Source: SHXR01 sp046160305 (GTDB lineage: Bacteria; Pseudomonadota; Gammaproteobacteria; Burkholderiales; SG8-39). Taken from it: a DNA stretch of 38,985 bases. Below, piece by piece: positions 33,399-38,985 of this stretch (the stretch's first letter is position 1; the number at the start of each line of letters is the position of its first letter). Location: the NCBI GenBank assembly GCA_046160305.1, contig JBJXGX010000186.1, positions 1-38,985 of the forward strand, read 5' to 3'. The position numbers and the translations under genes were made by a program. The notes under the pieces are model-generated. The model did no database searches and was not told where the DNA came from. It saw only the letters and a list, made by a program, of their open reading frames with translations.

Positions 33399-34283
33399 AT
33401 GGCGAAAGACATTCAAGTTGCGTTCGGTGTGCACGTCGATGCGGTCGCGGGCTGGATCGGTTCCTACGGCGGCGAAGATTCCCCGACCGATATTTCACGC
33501 GGCATGTTCGCGGGCGAGGTCGGCGTACCGCGATTGCTCAAGCTGTTTGAAAAATACGACATCAAGACCACCTGGTTCACGCCTGGCCATTCGATGGAGA
33601 CGTTTCCGGGCCAGATGAAAGAAGTCGCCGCGGCGGGCCACGAGATCGCGCTGCACGGCTATACGCACGAGAATCCGATCGCGATGACGCCCGAACAAGA
33701 GGAGGCGATTCTCGATAGGTGTATCGAGTTGGCGACCAAGCTTGCCGGGCGCGCGCCGGTCGGGTACATCGCACCATGGTGGGAGTTGAGCCCGGCGACG
33801 GTTGATATCCTGCTCAAGCGCGGCATCAAGTACGACCAGAGTTTGATGCATCATGATTTTCTGCCGTACTACGTGCGGGTGGGGGACAGTTGGACCAAGA
33901 TTGATTATTCAAAGCATCCGCGCGAATGGATGAAGCCGCTCGCGCGCGGTAACCGGGTCACCGGCTTGGTCGAGATCCCCGCGAGCTGGCATCTTGATGA
34001 CCTGCCGCCGATGATGTTCATCAAGGCCGCGCCCAATAGCTACGGCTGGGCCAATCCGCGCGATCTCGAAGTGATGTGGCGCGACCAGTTCGACTGGGTC
34101 TATCGCGAGATGGACTACGCGGTCTACGCCGTGTCGATTCATCCTGACATCTCCGGTCGCCCCCACGTGCTGCTGATGCTTGAGCGTTTGTTTGACTACA
34201 TCCGCAGCCATCCGGGCGCGCGTTTTTGTACATTCGAGACCATGGCCGACGATTTCAGGCGCCGTCATCCCGCACCCAAATAG
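33399..34283 (+). CDS. Polysaccharide-deacetylase-fold hydrolase, cyclic imidase/PuuE/HP0310-like
   Basis: This 294-residue protein has a NodB-type deacetylase core: Asp14 (H-V-D-A-V), the metal motif H-G-Y-T-H with His86 and His90, and G-Y-I-A-P-W-W in the substrate wall. It lacks a signal peptide, so it does not look like a cell-wall deacetylase. Its length and wording (G-S-Y-G-G-E, T-W-F-T-P-G-H-S, E-T-F-P) resemble the cyclic imide hydrolase / PuuE allantoinase / HP0310 branch. ATG 33399 follows AAAGGTGG; a TTG at 33375 that overlaps the hydantoinase stop is an alternative. Next to a hydantoinase, ring opening of a cyclic imide or ureide is the natural guess. It is the last gene before a strong terminator. 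Confidence 0.83.
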   Translation: MAKDIQVAFGVHVDAVAGWIGSYGGEDSPTDISRGMFAGEVGVPRLLKLFEKYDIKTTWFTPGHSMETFPGQMKEVAAAGHEIALHGYTHENPIAMTPEQEEAILDRCIELATKLAGRAPVGYIAPWWELSPATVDILLKRGIKYDQSLMHHDFLPYYVRVGDSWTKIDYSKHPREWMKPLARGNRVTGLVEIPASWHLDDLPPMMFIKAAPNSYGWANPRDLEVMWRDQFDWVYREMDYAVYAVSIHPDISGRPHVLLMLERLFDYIRSHPGARFCTFETMADDFRRRHPAPK

Positions 34284-34289
34284 GCGGAC

Positions 34290-34332
34290 CGTTCATCGGG
34301 GGCGGGCTCCGCGCGATAGCCCCCTATGAACG
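34290..34332. terminator. Strong hairpin terminator at the end of the mgd-hydantoinase operon
   Basis: The arms at 34290-34303 and 34319-34332 pair at 13 of 14 positions (CGTTCAT then GGGGGC against GCCCCC then ATGAACG) around a 15-base loop. A T-rich stretch (TTGATTCTTGCTC) follows on the plus strand. It starts seven bases after the deacetylase stop and also lies just beyond the convergent DUF gene end at 34360, so it may work in both directions. Confidence 0.7.
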
Positions 34333-34359
34333 TTGATTCTTGCTCACTCACACCTTGAT

Positions 34360-34665
34360 TCACGCGGCAGTGGCAAGGTCGGGCGCCGCGCCCTTGCCGC
34401 GCACCTCGGCTTCTTCGAATTCGGCGGCGGCTATCGCACGATCGAGCGCGGCACGCAACTGCTTCGCGGTCGCGAGCGTCAGCTCGACGCCGGCACGCGC
34501 ACCCGGCCCAAGTCCCCGATTGATGAAGTCGAGCGTAATCACATCGCCCAGCGGCGCATGGCGCGCGTGATCGTAGGCGACCACCGTCTGCGTGAGTGGA
34601 AACCACTCGTCACCGCGCTTGGCCATGCCCTCGGCGGGCGCGATTTCGACGATCGATGTACACAT
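34360..34665 (-). CDS. Small conserved hypothetical protein (DUF6295-like)
   Basis: This 101-residue protein begins M-C-T-S-I-V-E and continues to W-F-P-L-T-Q-T-V-V-A-Y-D-H-A-R-H-A, then I-T-L-D-F-I-N-R-G-L-G-P-G-A-R-A-G-V-E-L-T. The block D-H-x-x-H-A plus G-P-x-A-R-x-x-V-E-L is the pattern of a small family without known function. The start is strong: GAGGAG sits seven bases before ATG 34665. It lies 10 bases downstream of the dienelactone hydrolase gene, so the two are co-transcribed and probably work together. The His residues could bind a metal. No function is assigned. Confidence 0.75.
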   Translation of the reverse strand: MCTSIVEIAPAEGMAKRGDEWFPLTQTVVAYDHARHAPLGDVITLDFINRGLGPGARAGVELTLATAKQLRAALDRAIAAAEFEEAEVRGKGAAPDLATAA

Positions 34666-34675
34666 GGGCCACTCC

Positions 34676-35425
34676 TCACTTCGCGAGATGTTTGCCGAAG
34701 AACGCGAACACCTTGCTCCAGCCGTCCATCGCCGCCTCGGGACGGTAGAGCGGCCGGTGCCAGTAGAAGAAGCCGTGGCCCGCGCCGTCGTAGCGATGGA
34801 ACTCGTAGGACTTGCCATGCTTCTTCAGCTCTGCCTCATGTTGGCTGACCTGCTCGGGGCTTGGCGCGCGGTCGTCGTTGCCGAAGAGGCCAAGAAGCGG
34901 GCATGAGAGGTCTTTCGTCATGTCGATCGGCGCGACCGGGGTCTTGTCGTTGAGTTCCTCCTTGCCCATCACTACGCGGCCGCCCCATAGGTCGACGCAC
35001 GCATCGACGTCCTTCCGCTGGGAGGCATAGATGAACGCGTGCCGTCCACCGGAGCAGGAGCCGAAGAGGCCGACCTTGCCGTTGTGGTTCGGCTGGGACC
35101 GCATCCATTTGACGGCCGCCGCGGTGTCGCCAACCATTTGCGAATCGGCAATGCCGCCGTCGGCACGTACCTTGGCGGCGACGTCATCCGGATTCCCCGC
35201 GCCGGCGCGTTCATAAAGATTGGCGCAGATCGCAAGATAACCATGGTGTGCGAAGCGGCGCGTCGTCTCGATATAGAGCTCGCTCCAGCCGGGCAGATGG
35301 TGGACGAGCACGACGCCTGGGAAGGGGCCCGCGCCCTCGGGCTTCGCGACGTAGGCCGTGATGGGCGTTCCCTTGTCGCCGTTGATCGTGACGTTCTGGC
35401 AAGTCATGCCTTTGTAGTAGGACAT
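34676..35425 (-). CDS. Dienelactone hydrolase-family protein
   Basis: This 249-residue alpha/beta hydrolase has the Cys-Asp-His triad of dienelactone hydrolases. The nucleophile is Cys124 (G-S-C-S-G-G), the acid is in F-G-N-D-D (Asp184 or Asp185), and the base is His217 (G-A-G-H-G-F-F). The G-x-C-x-G-G elbow separates it from serine esterases. Dienelactone hydrolases open lactones of chlorocatechol degradation, but the family is broad. ATG 35425 has AAGGAG about nine bases upstream. It leads a two-gene unit with the DUF protein and stands between the imidase operon and the liv genes. Its substrate cannot be named. Confidence 0.87.
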   Translation of the reverse strand: MSYYKGMTCQNVTINGDKGTPITAYVAKPEGAGPFPGVVLVHHLPGWSELYIETTRRFAHHGYLAICANLYERAGAGNPDDVAAKVRADGGIADSQMVGDTAAAVKWMRSQPNHNGKVGLFGSCSGGRHAFIYASQRKDVDACVDLWGGRVVMGKEELNDKTPVAPIDMTKDLSCPLLGLFGNDDRAPSPEQVSQHEAELKKHGKSYEFHRYDGAGHGFFYWHRPLYRPEAAMDGWSKVFAFFGKHLAK

Positions 35426-35454
35426 CTTTGCTTTCTCCTTTGGTTGACGCAATC

Positions 35455-35472
35455 GTATGTTCAGTATGTTCA
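35455..35472. repeat. 9-bp tandem repeat in the dienelactone hydrolase upstream region
   Basis: GTATGTTCA occurs twice directly, at 35455-35463 and 35464-35472, 30 bases upstream of the ATG at 35425. A tandem site there could be an operator for the minus-strand gene. Further upstream, GACCC followed by eight or nine T occurs twice (35519-35531 and 35532-35545). On the coding strand of both neighbours these are A-tracts, so they are not a terminator. No further gene is seen between 35426 and 35594. Confidence 0.45.
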
Positions 35473-35594
35473 GACCTACGCGATCCGATCAGGTTAACGG
35501 ATCTCGCCCCGCGCAGTCGACCCTTTTTTTTGACCCTTTTTTTTTGGACATTGCCCGCAGCCTGCGCTCGGGGCTCTGCGCGCCGCGCGAATTC

Positions 35595-36335
35595 CTAGTG
35601 CTGCCCTTGCCGCCCAAGATAGGCACCGAGCACGCGTTCGTCGCCCGCGAGTTGCGCGGACGGCCCATGCATCAGCACGCGACCATGCTCCATCACGTAG
35701 GTTCGATGCGTGACTTGCAGGGCATAGGACGCCATTTGCTCGACCAGCAAAATCGAGAGTCCTTGCCGGTTCAGGTCGATCAACACCGGAAATAGCGTCT
35801 CCAGAATTTTTGGTGCAAGCCCAAGCGACAGCTCATCCACGACGAGAAGCTTGGGCTGCGACAGCAATCCGCGGGCGATCGCGAGCATCTGCTGCTCACC
35901 GCCCGATAGCGATCCGGCGAGCTGTGCGATGCGTTCGCGCAGGCGCGGGAAAAGACTCAGCACCCGCTCGGTGTCGTGCCGGATTCCGGCGTCGTCTTTG
36001 CCGGCACGCGTATAGGCGCCGAGCGCGAGATTGTCTTCAACCGTCTGGTCCGCGAAAATCAGGCGACCTTCGGGCACCATCGCCAATCCGCGCGCGACGA
36101 TTGCGTGGCTTGGCAGTCCGGTGATCTTCGCGCCATTGAATGTGACCGTCCCGGCGGCGGGTGCGTGAACACCGGCGATGGCGCGAAGTGCGGAGGTCTT
36201 GCCGGCACCGTTCGAGCCGATGATGCCGACGAATTCTCCTGGACCAACGTCGAGGTCAATGCCGCGAACCGCTTCGATCCGGCCGTAGCTGACCCTGAGG
36301 CCTTCCACCTTCAACAGGGAAGCGGCGGTTTGCAT
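35595..36335 (-). CDS. livF: Branched-chain amino acid-type ABC transporter ATP-binding protein LivF
   Basis: This 246-residue ATPase has Walker A G-S-N-G-A-G-K-T (residues 40-47), the signature L-S-G-G-E-Q-Q-M, Walker B L-L-V-V-D-E and the LivF-specific L-S-L-G-L-A-P. Its start ATG overlaps the stop of the upstream gene as TGATG. It works with the LivG domain of the next protein to drive uptake through LivH and LivM. In catabolic loci such Liv-type systems often carry amides, urea or aromatic acids rather than leucine, so the ligand is open. The binding protein LivK is not in the window. Confidence 0.93.
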   Translation of the reverse strand: MQTAASLLKVEGLRVSYGRIEAVRGIDLDVGPGEFVGIIGSNGAGKTSALRAIAGVHAPAAGTVTFNGAKITGLPSHAIVARGLAMVPEGRLIFADQTVEDNLALGAYTRAGKDDAGIRHDTERVLSLFPRLRERIAQLAGSLSGGEQQMLAIARGLLSQPKLLVVDELSLGLAPKILETLFPVLIDLNRQGLSILLVEQMASYALQVTHRTYVMEHGRVLMHGPSAQLAGDERVLGAYLGRQGQH

Positions 36336-38161
36336 CAGGTCAATGTTGCCGGTTGAACGGGTGGGGGATTGGTGAGGATCGCGCCGGTGCCGAAGTAGGC
36401 TTCAATGACCAGAGGATTCCCTTGGACTTCCGCGGCGGTTCCGGAGGCGATGACCTTGCCATAGTCGAGCACGGTGACATGATCCGAAATCGACATGACC
36501 ATCTCGACGTGATGCTCGACGAGGATCACGGTCACACCATGCCCGGTGAGCATGCGGATGAGCGTCTTCAGGTCTTCGATCTCGGCATGGGTGAGCCCGG
36601 CGGCCGGCTCATCGAGCAGCAGGAGTCTTGGACGCAAGGCGAGGGCGCGCGCAATCTCAAGGCGTCGTTGGTGTCCGAACGGCAGATTGGCCGCTTCTTC
36701 GTCGGCGTAATCGGCCAGGCCGACGAATGCGAGGAGCTGGCGCGCCTGCTCCAGATACGCGTTCTCTTCGCGAATAAATCGAGGCAGGCGACACAGGGTT
36801 TCGACGACACCGCTGCGGTAGTGCGAATGAAACCCCACGAGTACATTTTCGAGCACGGTCATCTGACCGAAGAGCTCGGTGTTTTGGAATGTGCGGGCGA
36901 TGCCGCGCCGTGCCAGCACATGGCTCGGCAACCCGGTGACATCGTGTCCTTGGATCGCGGCCGTTCCCGATGTCGGTAGATAGAAGCCCGAGATGAGATT
37001 GAGCACGCTCGATTTGCCGGCGCCATTGGGTCCGATCAACGCATGCACGGTACCCGGTTTCACATCGAGCGCGACATGGTCGACGGCGGTGAGTCCGCCG
37101 AACTGGAGCGTGAGGTTGTTGGTGGTCACCGACACCGGTTGGCGCTCACCGCTTACCGGAAAGAGCAGATCGAGTGGAATCGAGCGATCCGGCCACGCCT
37201 CCATTTTCCGCGCGCGCGAGGTGGTGGTGAATCGCCTGAGGATCGCCGAGAAGCTGCCGACGATTCCTTTGGGCAAGACAAACATGATGAGCGCGAGCAA
37301 CACGCCGTACGCGAAAATCTGCCATTCCCGCAGGTCCTGCAGGATCTCGGCGATGTAGGTGAGAATCGAGGTGCCGATCACCGGCCCAAGCAGGGTGCCG
37401 GTACCACCCAGGATCACCATGATGAGAAAGCTCACCGAGTGGAAAAACGTGAAGGTCTCGTAGTTCACGAAGAGGTTGAGAAACGTGTAGAGACCACCGG
37501 CAAGCCCCGCAAAGACCGCGGACAGCACGAAGGCCAAGGTGCGCGTGCCGGCGATATTGATGCCGAGCGCCCGCGAGGCGTTTTCACTTTGCGAGGTGGC
37601 CCGCATGGCGCGGCCGAAGCGCGAGTAGATGATGTTGTATTGGATGATGAAGGCGGCGACCAGACACCCGGCCACCACCCAGTAGTAGATCGGCCGCACC
37701 AGGCGCACCCCGAACACTTCGCCACGTGGAATGCCGGTCAATCCCTGCGTGCCGCCGGTGACGGACAACCATTCGACCAGGATGTTCTGGAACACCAGAC
37801 CGAACGCAATCGTAATGACGGCGAGGTACACCCCTTTTACCCGTACCGTCGGGTAGGCGAGGATCGCACCGAACGCTGCGGTGGCGGCGATCGCAATCAC
37901 CATCGAGGGAAGAAATGAGAGACCCACCTTCACCGCGAGCCAGGCGGCCACATAGGCACCGAGACCATAGAGTGCCGCTTGCCCAAGCGATACCAGCCCT
38001 GCATGGCCGATCAATACGTTGAGGCCCATCGCCACGATCATGAGGATCATGCAGCGCATGAGGAGGCCGATCTGGTAGCCGCTTGGCTCCAGCTGCCTGA
38101 AAATGACGAGGAAGGCGATGCCCGCCACGAGGATCGCAATGAACTGCCGGCGCGCGGTCAT
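36335..38161 (-). CDS. livMG: Fused LivM permease and LivG ATPase
   Basis: This 608-residue fusion begins with a LivM-type permease: several hydrophobic segments between residues 5 and 315, with the conserved V-A-M-G-L-N-V-L-I-G-H-A-G-L-V-S-L-G-Q. After a linker it continues as a LivG ATPase with Walker A G-P-N-G-A-G-K-S, G-I-A-R-T-F-Q-N, and Walker B L-L-L-L-D-E-P-A-A-G-L. The ABC signature region reads L-P-F-G-H-Q-R-R-L, where LivG usually has L-x-x-G-x-Q-R. ATG 38161 overlaps the livH stop as ATGA; the open frame continues to 38641 but that is a shadow of livH. Fused LivM-LivG proteins are known in several proteobacteria. Confidence 0.92.
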   Translation of the reverse strand: MTARRQFIAILVAGIAFLVIFRQLEPSGYQIGLLMRCMILMIVAMGLNVLIGHAGLVSLGQAALYGLGAYVAAWLAVKVGLSFLPSMVIAIAATAAFGAILAYPTVRVKGVYLAVITIAFGLVFQNILVEWLSVTGGTQGLTGIPRGEVFGVRLVRPIYYWVVAGCLVAAFIIQYNIIYSRFGRAMRATSQSENASRALGINIAGTRTLAFVLSAVFAGLAGGLYTFLNLFVNYETFTFFHSVSFLIMVILGGTGTLLGPVIGTSILTYIAEILQDLREWQIFAYGVLLALIMFVLPKGIVGSFSAILRRFTTTSRARKMEAWPDRSIPLDLLFPVSGERQPVSVTTNNLTLQFGGLTAVDHVALDVKPGTVHALIGPNGAGKSSVLNLISGFYLPTSGTAAIQGHDVTGLPSHVLARRGIARTFQNTELFGQMTVLENVLVGFHSHYRSGVVETLCRLPRFIREENAYLEQARQLLAFVGLADYADEEAANLPFGHQRRLEIARALALRPRLLLLDEPAAGLTHAEIEDLKTLIRMLTGHGVTVILVEHHVEMVMSISDHVTVLDYGKVIASGTAAEVQGNPLVIEAYFGTGAILTNPPPVQPATLT

Positions 38162-38985
38162 ACCTTCGCGACCTCTTTGCGGCCGAAGATGCCTTGCGGG
38201 AACCAGAGCAGCACCAGGATCATCAACGTAAAGCCCACCGCGTTGCGGGCACCGGTGCTGATGTAGCCCTCGATGAATTTCTCGATGAGGCCGTAGGCGA
38301 TGCCGACAATCACGACGCCGCGCGCATTCGAGATGCCGGCGACAATCGCAACGCCGAATGCTTTCAGGCCGATCAACGCGCCCATGACCGGTGTTGCCTG
38401 CACGACCGGTGCAATAAGGATCCCTGCCAGCGCACCGATCGCGGCGGCGAGGGCATAGGCGATGAGTGCGATTTTGTTGACATCGATGCCCATCAACCCG
38501 GCGGCCACGCGATTGAAGGCGACTGCGCGCATGGCGCGGCCAAGCATCGTGCGCTTGTAGAACGCTTCCAGCCCGAACATGAGACCGATCGCGACGATGG
38601 GTAGCAACAATTCCTGCAGGTAGATGCCGGCGCCGCCCCACCTCACCGGTGTTTCGGCGAGCGGGGAGTACAACGGCTTGCCGAGCGATCCGTAGGTAAT
38701 CGTGGCGCCGCTTTCAAGAACGATCCCGATCGCGATGGTCGTGAGCATCCAACCGATCGCATTGGGCTCGCGATTGAACGGACGCACCAGAAACCGCTCG
38801 ATCAGCGCGCCTATCACCGCGCACGCGGCCATGGACGCGATCGCCGCTACCACTAACGGCACGCCCAGCCCGACCATCACGACTGCCAGCACGGCACCTA
38901 GCATGTAGACGTCGCCATGCGTGAAATTCGCCGCGTTGGTCGCGGCCCACATGATGTAGAAGCCGAGCGCGACGAGCGCGTAGAT
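38158..38985 (-). CDS. livH: Branched-chain amino acid-type ABC permease LivH (5' end outside window)
   Basis: The frame is open to the right edge: the codons before the internal ATG 38952 read I-Y-A-L-V-A-L-G-F-Y-I, which is the usual LivH N-terminal membrane segment, so the true start lies beyond 38985. The 275 residues present include the conserved A-N-F-T-H-G-D, the E-R-F-L-V-R-P-F block, the G-R-A-M-R-A-V-A loop that contacts the ATPase, and a terminal amphipathic W-F-P-Q-G-I-F-G-R. It is followed by livM-livG with an ATGA overlap. Confidence 0.92.
   Translation of the reverse strand: MYALVALGFYIMWAATNAANFTHGDVYMLGAVLAVVMVGLGVPLVVAAIASMAACAVIGALIERFLVRPFNREPNAIGWMLTTIAIGIVLESGATITYGSLGKPLYSPLAETPVRWGGAGIYLQELLLPIVAIGLMFGLEAFYKRTMLGRAMRAVAFNRVAAGLMGIDVNKIALIAYALAAAIGALAGILIAPVVQATPVMGALIGLKAFGVAIVAGISNARGVVIVGIAYGLIEKFIEGYISTGARNAVGFTLMILVLLWFPQGIFGRKEVAKV

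Noticed and set aside
35519..35545. Two T-tracts that look like an intrinsic terminator
   Set aside because: They are T-rich only on the plus strand, where no gene precedes them, and no stem lies upstream; both neighbours are on the minus strand.
36335..38161. Frameshift or assembly artefact joining livM and livG
   Set aside because: The fusion is in one continuous frame with a plausible linker, and fused LivM-LivG proteins are known, so it is treated as real.
38162..38641. N-terminal extension of the LivM-LivG fusion
   Set aside because: It lies inside livH in another frame; the ATGA overlap marks the true start at 38161.

Overview
The window is gene-dense, evenly GC-rich DNA from what looks like a catabolically versatile Gram-negative bacterium, most likely a betaproteobacterium of the Burkholderiales. 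That placement is an inference. It rests on four Bug/TctC-type periplasmic receptors, a fused LivM-LivG transporter protein, phthalate-type and vanillate-type Rieske oxygenases, and REP-like repeats. There are no rRNA or tRNA genes, no CRISPR array, no transposase and no transcriptional regulator. No stretch over 300 bases lacks a gene.

Layout. (1) 1-1553, plus strand: the tail of an alpha/beta hydrolase and a complete C-C-hydrolase-like alpha/beta hydrolase. (2) 7654 down to 1581, minus strand: one tightly coupled operon of thiolase-like protein, acyl-CoA ligase, TauD-like dioxygenase, cupin, quinone-oxidoreductase-like MDR protein (apparent CTG start) and a Bug receptor. A VOC-family protein at 7837 is divergent from it. 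(3) 12316 down to 8527, minus: class II aldolase/decarboxylase, a Bug receptor and two other solute-binding proteins. (4) 12389-16112, plus: dihydrodiol-dehydrogenase-like Gfo/Idh/MocA protein, phthalate-4,5-dioxygenase-like Rieske oxygenase, a REP-like palindrome and an amidohydrolase-2 family hydrolase/decarboxylase. (5) 22368 down to 16248, minus: VanA-like Rieske oxygenase, a heme-oxygenase-fold (CADD/PqqC-like) protein, a Bug receptor, a dihydroxyphthalate-decarboxylase-like protein, a BenD-like dehydrogenase, a Rieske ferredoxin and another Bug receptor. (6) 22535-34283, plus: a complete N-methylglutamate pathway set (mgdABCD, gmaS, mgsABC) followed directly by a hydantoinase and a cyclic-imidase/polysaccharide-deacetylase family protein, closed by a strong hairpin. 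(7) 35425 down to 34360, minus: dienelactone hydrolase and a small DUF protein. (8) From beyond the right edge down to 35595, minus: livH (partial), livM-livG fusion and livF.

How it may work together. Regions 2 to 5 look like modules for aromatic or cyclic carboxylates. Receptors bring in the acids. Rieske oxygenases and dihydrodiol dehydrogenases attack the ring. Decarboxylase-like proteins and a CoA ligase/thiolase branch process the products. Region 6 would take methylamine as gamma-glutamylmethylamide and N-methylglutamate to formaldehyde. Its linkage to two cyclic-amide hydrolases suggests that methylamine is released from an N-methylated ring compound (hydantoin, imide or allantoin type). 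That substrate is a hypothesis and cannot be read from the sequence.
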